6,401 nucleotides of DNA from Nitrososphaerota archaeon (GTDB lineage Archaea; Thermoproteota; Nitrososphaeria; Nitrososphaerales; JAGGXQ01), in assembly GCA_021162925.1 (NCBI GenBank), contig JAGGXQ010000070.1, positions 1 to 6,401 of the forward strand, written 5' to 3'. The notes under the pieces are model-generated. The model ran no database searches, was not told the DNA's origin, and worked only from the letters and a program-made list of their open reading frames with translations. A program made the translations under genes and the position numbers. The number at the start of each line of letters is the position of its first letter. Positions within the stretch are counted from its first letter, which is position 1. Positions 1 through 4,871 of this stretch are shown here, in pieces.

Positions 1-140
1 CCTTCTTCAACTTCGTGTTCGACACGGTCCCCCTGGCCCCTACGAAATTCGCGGAGATAGCCCTCATTTCGCTCAGCGGCCTCGCCTTCTTGGAGCTTGT
101 GAAACTCTTAAAGCCGTTCAAGGGTCGAGCCAGGGCTTAA
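1..140 (+). CDS. P-type cation-transporting ATPase, C-terminal end (partial)
   Basis: This is the 3' end of a gene cut by the left edge. The frame runs from base 3 to the TAA at 138-140 and gives 45 residues. It starts in a hydrophobic stretch, then reads FDTVPLAP, a predicted membrane helix (about AEIALISLSGLAFLELVKLL) and a short basic tail ending KGRARA. The pattern of a TVPL loop, a last helix and an E-L-x-K-L-L exit with a basic tail is typical of the final transmembrane helix of P2-type (Ca2+/H+/Na+ pump-like) ATPases. Such pumps sit in the cell membrane and export cations using ATP. The catalytic domains lie outside the window, so ion specificity cannot be judged. Another polytopic membrane protein remains possible. 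Confidence 0.6.
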   Translation, partial: FFNFVFDTVPLAPTKFAEIALISLSGLAFLELVKLLKPFKGRARA

Positions 141-154
141 ACCCTTACGGATAC

Positions 155-161
155 GCTTAAG
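155..161 (+). promoter_or_regulatory. Weak TATA-like box for the HAD gene
   Basis: GCTTAAG is centred about 27 bp upstream of the GTG at 185, the spacing expected for a leaderless archaeal transcript. It lies in the 44-bp gap after the ATPase gene. The box is poor compared with others in this window, so read-through from the ATPase gene is also possible. Confidence 0.35.
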
Positions 162-184
162 TCCATGCCGGGCAAAGGTCTGGG

Positions 185-949
185 GTGTGGAGGCATTTCC
201 TCTTCGACATAGAGGGCGTGATATGCGACGACATGGATAACGCCAACCTTAAGGAGATGGCGGTAAAGCTACTCGAGAGGCTCAAGCGAGAAGGAAAACG
301 TGTTTCCTTGGTGAGCAACGTCAGCAGGAAGTCGAGGAGGTTCGTCTTCGAAACGCTGAAGCTAAAGGGCCTCCCCATAGAGCTCGAGGAGGTGTTCACG
401 GCGGGGTACGTTGCGGCGAAGTACATCAGGGACCTCGGGTTCAAGAGGTGCTTCGTGATAAGCGAAGGCGGCCTCAGGGAGGATTTACTGGAGCTCGGCC
501 TGGAACCGGTGGACGACGAATCGGCCGAGGTCGTCGTGATAGGGACCGACAGGGGCCTCACCTACCAGAGGCTGAACTACGCCATGAGGCTCGTGATAAA
601 GGGGAGGAAGCTCGTGTGCGCCGGGGCGAGCACGATATTCAAGGGTAGCTACCTAGGGGATGCCGGCTACTTCATGGGCGAGTCCTCGATAGCCGAGGCG
701 ATAAAGCACGCCACCAAGAAAGAGGTCGAATACGTTGGGAAGCCCCACCCCAGGATATTCATGGAGGCCCTAAATGGCGAAGAGCCTTCGAATGCGGTTA
801 TGATAGGCGACAGGCCCATACCCGACGTGATGGGGGCCAAGAGCCTAGGGATGAGCACGGTTCTGGTCGGAGGGGAGAGGGCTCTGGGGATAAAGCCGGA
901 TCTGGTCGTATCCGGGCTCAGAGAACTCTACGAATACCTTTACCCCTAA
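185..949 (+). CDS. HAD superfamily hydrolase, HAD-IIA (NagD/4-nitrophenylphosphatase-like)
   Basis: This 254-residue soluble protein is a predicted phosphatase of the haloacid dehalogenase superfamily. Motif I is FDIEGV with the nucleophile Asp8. Motif II is VSN with Ser44, and motif III is the Lys of VGKPHP (Lys186). Motif IV is IGDRPIPD with Asp209 and Asp214. The roughly 100 residues between motifs II and III include GTDRGLTYQRLN, which marks the C2-type cap of the HAD-IIA group. The length is normal for that group. The start is GTG at 185. A weak AAAGGT precedes it, and a weak TATA box about 27 bp upstream fits leaderless initiation. The oddity is motif I: the second Asp, normally the general acid/base, is Glu10. 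Activity may therefore be altered. The substrate is unknown. The stop codon overlaps that of the convergent gene on the other strand. Confidence 0.85.
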   Translation: MWRHFLFDIEGVICDDMDNANLKEMAVKLLERLKREGKRVSLVSNVSRKSRRFVFETLKLKGLPIELEEVFTAGYVAAKYIRDLGFKRCFVISEGGLREDLLELGLEPVDDESAEVVVIGTDRGLTYQRLNYAMRLVIKGRKLVCAGASTIFKGSYLGDAGYFMGESSIAEAIKHATKKEVEYVGKPHPRIFMEALNGEEPSNAVMIGDRPIPDVMGAKSLGMSTVLVGGERALGIKPDLVVSGLRELYEYLYP

Positions 950-1368
950 CCCTCGGTCAAGGTCGGCCTCGAGAGCGTTATCGATATGGTGTAGGAGCCT
1001 GCCACCGCGCCGTTGTTCGCCTTGACGACTATGGTGAGGACGCTCGTCCCGGGCACCGCCGAGAATGGCGTCCTACTCGTTATGGTTATGTCGTCCGGGC
1101 TTCCGTTCGATGGAACGTTCACGACCTCGTAGTTCAGGTCCAAGGTTACGGGCTTACTGCCCACGTTGGTGACAGTCACGTTGATCACCTTCTCCTCGTT
1201 CGGATACAGGACGACGTTGAACGACTTCGGGCTTACGGAGACGGGCTCCAGAACGGTTGCGTTCAGGGTTATCGGCGCGTAAACGCTCAGGGCGAAGGCG
1301 GAGGTGGCCAGGAGCACGCTAACCCAGAACCATAAGGGGAGGGTGGAAAAGAGCTTCCTGAGCTTCAT
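946..1368 (-). CDS. Small secreted or surface protein with one Ig-like beta-sandwich domain
   Basis: I do not recognise a named family for this 140-residue protein. The N-terminus has basic residues (MKLRK), a hydrophobic core from about residue 10 to 24 and an Ala-Phe-Ala site near residue 26, so it looks like a cleavable Sec signal peptide. The rest, from about residue 33 to 135, alternates hydrophobic and polar residues. It contains YPNEEKVINVTVTNVG and ends with AGSYTISITLSRP, a pattern typical of NEW3/CARDB-like or fibronectin-like beta-sandwich domains in archaeal surface proteins. Three N-glycosylation sequons are visible (Asn36, Asn63, Asn88), fitting an extracellular location. There is no C-terminal anchor and no catalytic motif. 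A strong TATA box sits 28 bp upstream of the ATG and no Shine-Dalgarno is seen, so it is probably a separate leaderless transcript. It may be a cell-surface or adhesion component; function is unknown. Confidence 0.75.
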   Translation of the reverse strand: MKLRKLFSTLPLWFWVSVLLATSAFALSVYAPITLNATVLEPVSVSPKSFNVVLYPNEEKVINVTVTNVGSKPVTLDLNYEVVNVPSNGSPDDITITSRTPFSAVPGTSVLTIVVKANNGAVAGSYTISITLSRPTLTEG

Positions 1369-1391
1369 TAGGAGAATGAGGTATGGGTCCC

Positions 1392-1399
1392 CTTATAAA
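1392..1399 (-). promoter_or_regulatory. TATA box for the secreted beta-sandwich gene
   Basis: Read on the - strand this is TTTATAAG, close to the archaeal consensus. It is centred about 28 bp from the ATG at 1368 in the 36-bp gap after the kinase gene. The 5' leader would be near zero, matching the lack of a Shine-Dalgarno motif. Confidence 0.7.
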
Positions 1400-1404
1400 C
1401 CTTA

Positions 1405-2487
1405 CTAGTCCACCCTGAAGACCTCCTCCTCCCTGTAGTCGGTTATGACCCTTATCCAGCCCTTGAGCTCCTCGTCTAACTCTCTATCCCCCGTATCGAC
1501 GTGAAGGGACTTCAGCTTCCTCATCTTCTCCTTCGTGCCTATGACGATTATCCCTTCCTTCCCTATCATCCTCAGGACCCTAGGGCTTATCTGCTGGTTC
1601 CCCCTCCCGAAGATGAACCCTTGGCCCCCTATCGGGGTGACGACGAGCTTCGCCCTCCTCCCCTTTATGGCTTCGATTATCTCCTCCTCGTTCGCATCCC
1701 TCTTCAACACCCTGCCCCTCCAGACCACGTCGACGCCGAGCAGGGTCTTCTCGATCCCCAGAAACTCGGCTATGTGCTTCACGGTGCTACCCGGGCCCAA
1801 AACGTAGACCGAGTCGTCCATCACCTCCTTCAGGTACCTCGCTATCCCCTTCAGGTTATCCATCACGTCCCTGCCCGACCTGGAGGGTTCCTTGCCCGCC
1901 TGGACCAGGCCCAACTCGTAGGGTATCTTCAGGTATCCGTAGAGCCTGACCCTGAGCCTGTCCCTCCTGAAGGCCTCCTCATCTATGTCCAAGACCTCGG
2001 CCTCCTTCACCCCTCCCCTCCCTTCTAGGTAGTCGAGCACCAGCTTCGAGGCGTACTCTGGGTTCATGGCGAAGCAAGAGGAGTAGACCTTGACCCCCGA
2101 AGGGACCCCGAGCACCAGGCAATCCGTTCCGACCGCATCGAGCACGTCCCTCGCCGTTCCGTCCCCGCCCACGAACACTATGAGATCGACCATCCCCATG
2201 AGCTCCCTGCAGGCCCTCTTCGTATCCTCCGCGCTCGTCTCTTCGCCGATCTCTCCTATCACGTAAGGCCTGTATCCGGCCTCTATGGCCTCGAGCTCCC
2301 CCATCAGCTTGGGATAGGTTGCGATCTCGACCCTTTTGGCCAAGGCCTTTAGGAACTCAACCGCCCTCTTCGGCGCGACCGGCTCCGCCCCCAGCTTCAT
2401 GGCGAGCCTCCACGCATCCCCGTCCGAGCCCTTGAGCCCGACCCTCCCCCCGATCCCGGCTATCGGGTTGACCACCAGACCTATCAT
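1405..2487 (-). CDS. ATP-NAD kinase family protein (COG3199-type)
   Basis: This 360-residue protein belongs to the ATP-NAD/AcoX kinase fold. The N-terminus reads GLVVNPIAGIGG (residues 3-14). The nucleotide-binding GGDGT motif is at residues 107-111 after a hydrophobic strand (LIVFV), followed by LGVPSGVK. A second half carries VLGPGSTVKHIAEFLG and the TPIGGQGFIFGRGNQQ signature that marks the long archaeal COG3199 branch. NAD kinases phosphorylate the 2'-OH of NAD to make NADP in the cytosol; for COG3199 this activity is predicted by family rather than shown for most members, and other substrates are possible. The length is usual for the branch, which is longer than classical NadK. The ATG at 2487 begins directly with the first beta strand. 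A TATA-like box 25 bp upstream makes the transcript probably leaderless and divergent from the PUA/NAC operon. Confidence 0.87.
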   Translation of the reverse strand: MIGLVVNPIAGIGGRVGLKGSDGDAWRLAMKLGAEPVAPKRAVEFLKALAKRVEIATYPKLMGELEAIEAGYRPYVIGEIGEETSAEDTKRACRELMGMVDLIVFVGGDGTARDVLDAVGTDCLVLGVPSGVKVYSSCFAMNPEYASKLVLDYLEGRGGVKEAEVLDIDEEAFRRDRLRVRLYGYLKIPYELGLVQAGKEPSRSGRDVMDNLKGIARYLKEVMDDSVYVLGPGSTVKHIAEFLGIEKTLLGVDVVWRGRVLKRDANEEEIIEAIKGRRAKLVVTPIGGQGFIFGRGNQQISPRVLRMIGKEGIIVIGTKEKMRKLKSLHVDTGDRELDEELKGWIRVITDYREEEVFRVD

Positions 2488-2507
2488 GCCAGATTTGAGG
2501 GGGTGAG

Positions 2508-2516
2508 CTTTTTAAC
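2508..2516. promoter_or_regulatory. Central AT box shared by two divergent leaderless genes
   Basis: CTTTTTAAC on + and GTTAAAAAG on - is the only clear AT-rich box in the 52-bp gap between the kinase gene (ATG 2487, -) and the PUA gene (TTG 2540, +). Its centre is about 25 bp from one start and about 28 bp from the other. One TBP site may therefore drive transcription in both directions. Confidence 0.55.
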
Positions 2517-2539
2517 CTCTACCCGAAAGTGGTCTGAAA

Positions 2540-2995
2540 TTGGACCTGGCCGAAAAGTTCCTGGACTGCCTCGACTACCTCTTCGGTGAAGGTTGTAGCG
2601 AGGCCCTGCCCAAGGAAGGGCTCGAGCTGGTGACTTCGAAGAGGACCGGGAGGCTCAGGTACGTCTACCTAGATGGGAGGCTGGTGGCCACCGTGAGGCA
2701 CGATGGGAGCATAGCCCTTACCGTATTCGGCGCGAGGCTCCTGTTAAAGGCGAAGGGGTTCAGGAGGAACTGCGTCGTGGTGAAGAGGGAAGCGGTCGAG
2801 GCGGTGAGGAGCGGCAGATCGGTCTTCTCGAAGCACGTGCTCGATTGTGGGGACCTGGTGAGGCCGGGCTCGGACGTGGCCGTCTTGAGCCCAGAAGGGG
2901 AGGTCATAGCCGTGGGGAGGGCGAAGCTATCCTGCAGAATGATGAAACACTTAAAATCGGGCGTGGCCGTAAAGGTACGTGAGGGATCGAAATGA
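2540..2995 (+). CDS. RNA-binding protein with TGT C2-like and PUA domains
   Basis: This 151-residue protein has two domains. Residues 1 to about 73 resemble domain C2 of archaeosine tRNA-guanine transglycosylase: DYLFGEGCSEAL, then TSKRTGRLRYVYLDGRLVAT and a SIALTVFGARLLL tail. Residues about 75 to 149 form a PUA domain, with VFSKHVLDCGDLVRPGSDVAV and GEVIAVGRAKLS before a final GVAVKVREG strand. PUA domains bind tRNA or rRNA. The catalytic TGT barrel is absent, and the gene is intact with a clear start and stop, so it matches the short stand-alone archaeal PUA proteins rather than a broken TGT. The start is TTG at 2540, chosen because an in-frame stop lies at 2513 and a TATA-like box sits about 28 bp upstream. 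Its stop overlaps the NAC start (ATGA), so the two are co-translated. A ribosome- or tRNA-linked role is inferred. Confidence 0.82.
   Translation: MDLAEKFLDCLDYLFGEGCSEALPKEGLELVTSKRTGRLRYVYLDGRLVATVRHDGSIALTVFGARLLLKAKGFRRNCVVVKREAVEAVRSGRSVFSKHVLDCGDLVRPGSDVAVLSPEGEVIAVGRAKLSCRMMKHLKSGVAVKVREGSK
2981..2985 (+). promoter_or_regulatory. Shine-Dalgarno-like site for NAC
   Basis: GAGGG, within GTGAGGG, lies six bases before the ATG at 2992. It supports that start for this internal operon gene, in contrast to the SD-less first genes of the window. Confidence 0.55.
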
Positions 2996-3330
2996 TGCTT
3001 GGGAGGGACGCTAGGAGGGTTCTGAAGCGGATGGGCCTCGAGCTCAAGGAGCTGGAAGGGGTGGAGGAGGTCGTGATAAGGATGAAGGATAAGGAGCTGG
3101 TGATAAAGGGGCCTGTGGTCTCGGAGGTGAGCGGGAAGGGGATGAGGAGCTTTCAAATCATGGGCGGAGAGATAGAGGAGAGGGAGGTGGAGGAGAAGGT
3201 GTGCTACACCGAGGAGGACGTGCTCCTAGTCGCCCAGCAGGCCGGCGTATCCAAGGAGAGGGCCGAAGCCGCACTTAAAGAAGCCGAAGGCGATCTGGCA
3301 AAGGCGATACTGATGCTCACGAGCGGCTGA
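2992..3330 (+). CDS. nac: Nascent polypeptide-associated complex protein (archaeal NAC)
   Basis: This 112-residue protein is the archaeal homologue of eukaryotic alpha-NAC, a homodimer that binds ribosomes near the exit tunnel and contacts nascent chains. Residues about 20 to 62 form the NAC beta-barrel: VEEVVIRMKDKELVIKGP followed by GMRSFQIMGGEIEE. Residues about 70 to 111 form a UBA domain: YTEEDVLLVAQQAGVSKE, then AALKEAEGDLAKAILML. The basic N-terminal segment (GRDARRVLKRMGL) corresponds to the ribosome-binding region of the family. Length and domain order are normal. The first of two adjacent ATG codons was chosen because it makes the ATGA overlap with the PUA gene and has GAGG at proper distance. 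Its last 14 bp overlap the 3' end of the convergent eL15 gene, so antisense effects are possible. Confidence 0.93.
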   Translation: MMLGRDARRVLKRMGLELKELEGVEEVVIRMKDKELVIKGPVVSEVSGKGMRSFQIMGGEIEEREVEEKVCYTEEDVLLVAQQAGVSKERAEAALKEAEGDLAKAILMLTSG

Positions 3331-3736
3331 TCCTGGGGTGGTTCGGGTCCTCTAGGATGACCTCGTACCATTTGTGCTTGCCGTCCTCACATAGGTAGTA
3401 GGCCCCCAGGACCCTCATGTTCGGATACCTCTTCTTAACCCTGCCTATCGCGACCTCCTTCGCGTTTATGTTCGCCTTTATCTTGACGACCCCCAGGTGC
3501 TTGGGCCTCCTCCCGGCCCTCGGCCTCGACTTCCTCATCCCTCCCTTCGCGACCTTCACCCTCACCACTATTATTCCCTGGACGGCCTTGTACCCCAGCC
3601 TCCTCGCCCTATCGAGCCTGGAGGGCCTATCTATCCTCTTCATGGTAGGCTCCTTCCTCAAGCGGACGAGTAGGGCCTTTAGCCTCTCCCTGTCCTTGTA
3701 TATCCCCTTCCAGGTCTCCCTTATGTACCTGTACAT
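3317..3736 (-). CDS. rpl15e: Large ribosomal subunit protein eL15, short form
   Basis: This 139-residue structural protein of the 50S subunit is recognised by MYRYIRETWK at the start, the KRIDRPSRLDRARRLGYKA core (residues 33-51), GIIVVRVKVAKGG, GRRPKHLG, and RYPNMRVLGAYYLCEDGKHKWYEVI near the end. It binds 23S rRNA and is strongly basic. Well-known archaeal and eukaryotic eL15 are about 190-200 residues. They continue past the DPxHP motif into a conserved RVFRGLTSAGKK region. Here the protein stops eight residues after DPNHP begins, and neither that motif nor a frameshifted remnant appears in the adjacent sequence, which is NAC coding on the other strand. A lineage-specific short form is more likely than a damaged gene, since the rest is well kept. 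The ATG at 3736 is supported by the family N-terminus and a TATA box 27 bp upstream. Confidence 0.93.
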   Translation of the reverse strand: MYRYIRETWKGIYKDRERLKALLVRLRKEPTMKRIDRPSRLDRARRLGYKAVQGIIVVRVKVAKGGMRKSRPRAGRRPKHLGVVKIKANINAKEVAIGRVKKRYPNMRVLGAYYLCEDGKHKWYEVILEDPNHPRISRS

Positions 3737-3760
3737 CGCCAGGTAAGAAAAAATTGGGGA

Positions 3761-3766
3761 TTTAAA
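3761..3766 (-). promoter_or_regulatory. rpl15e: TATA box for eL15
   Basis: The TTTAAA core (AGTTTAAATCC on -) is centred 27 bp from the ATG at 3736, with a T-rich stretch between. It lies just past the stop of the upstream HTH gene. It indicates separate, probably leaderless transcription of the ribosomal protein gene. Confidence 0.65.
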
Positions 3767-3768
3767 CT

Positions 3769-4449
3769 TTAGGAGAACCCCTTCAGCCCCTCCTTTATCT
3801 CCTCCTCGTCCTCCGCCTCCGAGACCACCAGGACTATCCTCTCCTTTCTGGCCAGCTCGATCGCCAGGGGATCGAGTTGCCTCGGACGGTGTAGCACCAC
3901 AACTCTGGGCTTCAGGGGGGATACCCTCACCGCTACAAGAGGAGACCTCCCCATCCCGACCTTCGTGAAAACCAGGGCCCTTTCGCTGGTCGAGCCGAAT
4001 ATCCGGTAGAATTCGAATCCGGAGAGGGCGTATATCGCCTTTATGCTGTCGAGCACCGTGTAGCCGTATATCTTGTCGTCGAGCATTTCGTCCCCTTCCA
4101 CAACTTTCCCCTTCACGGCCTTCACGAGCTCCTCTATTATGACGGGCTCTTCGAACTCCCTGATCTCCAGGATGCCCTCCAGGCCCTCCCCATCGATTAC
4201 CATGTCCTTGAGGGACTTCTTGGTGAGCTTAACGAGGCCCTCCACGTACCTCTTCACGAACTTGACGCCTGGGGAGCTCCTCCTCCCTATCTCGTAATCA
4301 CACAGGACCGAAGGCTTCACGCCCATGAACTTTGCCAGCTCGCTCTGCTTCACTTCGAGCCTGATCCTCCAGGCCCTCATGGTCTTACCGGGCTCGTCGT
4401 CGGTGACTATATCACCGGCGATCTTCGAGATGAGCCCATCTTTATGCAT
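3769..4449 (-). CDS. XRE-type HTH transcriptional regulator, archaeal COG1709-like
   Basis: This 226-residue protein has an XRE/Cro-like helix-turn-helix at residues about 24-61: MRAWRIRLEVKQSELAKFMG, then VKPSVLCDYEIGRRSSPG. The Q-S-E-L-A and S-V-L-C-D-Y-E-x-G-R pattern is the classic DNA-recognition form. The rest, about residues 85-220, is an alpha/beta domain with no catalytic motif that I can see. It includes YGYTVLDSIKAIYALSG, RALVFTKVGMGRSPLVAVRV and RPRQLDPLAIELARKE, and probably serves sensing or dimerisation. The layout and length fit the archaeal COG1709 group of predicted regulators, whose targets are mostly unknown. The ATG at 4449 has a TATA box about 25 bp upstream and no Shine-Dalgarno. 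A 20-bp dyad between the TATA box and the start suggests autoregulation. It follows mptD on the same strand by 26 bp, so read-through from mptA-mptD is possible. Confidence 0.82.
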   Translation of the reverse strand: MHKDGLISKIAGDIVTDDEPGKTMRAWRIRLEVKQSELAKFMGVKPSVLCDYEIGRRSSPGVKFVKRYVEGLVKLTKKSLKDMVIDGEGLEGILEIREFEEPVIIEELVKAVKGKVVEGDEMLDDKIYGYTVLDSIKAIYALSGFEFYRIFGSTSERALVFTKVGMGRSPLVAVRVSPLKPRVVVLHRPRQLDPLAIELARKERIVLVVSEAEDEEEIKEGLKGFS

Positions 4450-4451
4450 TG

Positions 4452-4471
4452 AGTTAGACTTGAGGCTAACT
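4452..4471 (-). promoter_or_regulatory. Inverted repeat AGTTAG-N8-CTAACT, candidate operator
   Basis: Perfect 6-bp arms (4452-4457 and 4466-4471) are separated by eight bases. The dyad fills the space between the TATA box and the predicted start of transcription of the HTH gene. A dimeric repressor bound here would block RNA polymerase, and the gene's own HTH product is the obvious candidate. Alternatively it could be a weak 3' hairpin of the mptA-mptD mRNA, since it begins right after the mptD stop. Confidence 0.5.
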
Positions 4472-4479
4472 TATATTAA
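4470..4479 (-). promoter_or_regulatory. TATA box for the HTH regulator gene
   Basis: Read on -, TTAATATAAG is centred about 25 bp from the ATG at 4449 and overlaps the mptD stop codon. It gives a leaderless transcript and makes the regulator gene independent of the upstream pterin operon. Confidence 0.7.
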
Positions 4480-4871
4480 TCTTTTGTCGATTCGATCCTT
4501 TCGATGTACATGAGCGTGTAGTCCAGCTCCTTTACGTACCTCATCCTCCCCCAGACCCTGAACCTCCCATACTTCACGACCACGCTGACGTCTAAGTGCC
4601 TGCCCTTCAGCAACTCGTAGTCGTACTCGTCCCTCTTCTCCCCCTTGACCTCCTCGTCGAGTATCCTGACCTTCACGTCCTCCCTGTAAGGCTGGAGCTT
4701 CATCGAACCCTCGATCGCCCTCTCGAGGTCCCTCAAGAGCTCGGGCCTCCTGGCTATCGGCGTCCCTAGGAATTGGTGGTATATCGAAGCCAAGGCTATC
4801 CCGGCCTCGAATATCGCCCTCTCCTTGTCCCCGAACCCTTCCGGGAAGTACCTCTTAGCCCTATCCTCCAT
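4476..4871 (-). CDS. mptD: Dihydroneopterin aldolase, archaeal MptD type
   Basis: This 131-residue cytosolic enzyme of the archaeal DHNA family (unrelated in sequence to bacterial FolB) converts 7,8-dihydroneopterin to 6-hydroxymethyl-7,8-dihydropterin and glycolaldehyde. The product feeds tetrahydromethanopterin- or folate-type cofactors. Family marks visible are RAIFEAGIALASIYHQFLGTP (residues 18-38, within it Glu22 and His32) and SMKLQPY (56-62, with Gln60). The C-terminal half is strand-rich: LDVSVVVKYGRFRVWGRMRY, then DYTLMYIERIES. Length is normal for the family. The gene overlaps the end of mptA by 11 nt, so the two are translationally coupled. GAGGT (+ strand positions 4881-4885) lies nine bases before the ATG and supports this start. 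Together with mptA it places two steps of one pathway in a single operon; mptB and mptE are not in the window. Confidence 0.88.
   Translation of the reverse strand: MEDRAKRYFPEGFGDKERAIFEAGIALASIYHQFLGTPIARRPELLRDLERAIEGSMKLQPYREDVKVRILDEEVKGEKRDEYDYELLKGRHLDVSVVVKYGRFRVWGRMRYVKELDYTLMYIERIESTKD

Noticed and set aside
1501..2028. Long + strand open frame opposite the NAD kinase family gene
   Set aside because: It lies wholly antisense to a gene with clear GGDGT and GGQGFIFGRGNQQ motifs. Its product is low-complexity and Pro/Leu-rich, as expected from the reverse frame of a GC-rich gene.
2951..2956. TTAAAA as a possible internal promoter for NAC
   Set aside because: It is about 38 bp from the NAC start, outside the spacing seen for all other promoters here, and the ATGA overlap already explains NAC expression. 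A short-leader promoter cannot be excluded.
2665..3156. - strand open frame across the PUA/NAC junction
   Set aside because: It covers two recognisable + strand genes and has no family-like features; it is a reverse-frame shadow.
3723..3736. Palindrome ATGTAC-CT-GTACAT at the eL15 start codon
   Set aside because: It is explained by coding: the conserved Met-Tyr-Arg-Tyr-Ile start written with TAC codons gives this symmetry. The form ATGT-N6-ACAT resembles a PadR site, but the spacer is two bases too short.
3417..3746. Hydrophobic + strand frame opposite eL15
   Set aside because: The apparent membrane protein is the complement of Lys/Arg-rich eL15 codons. eL15 itself is unmistakable.
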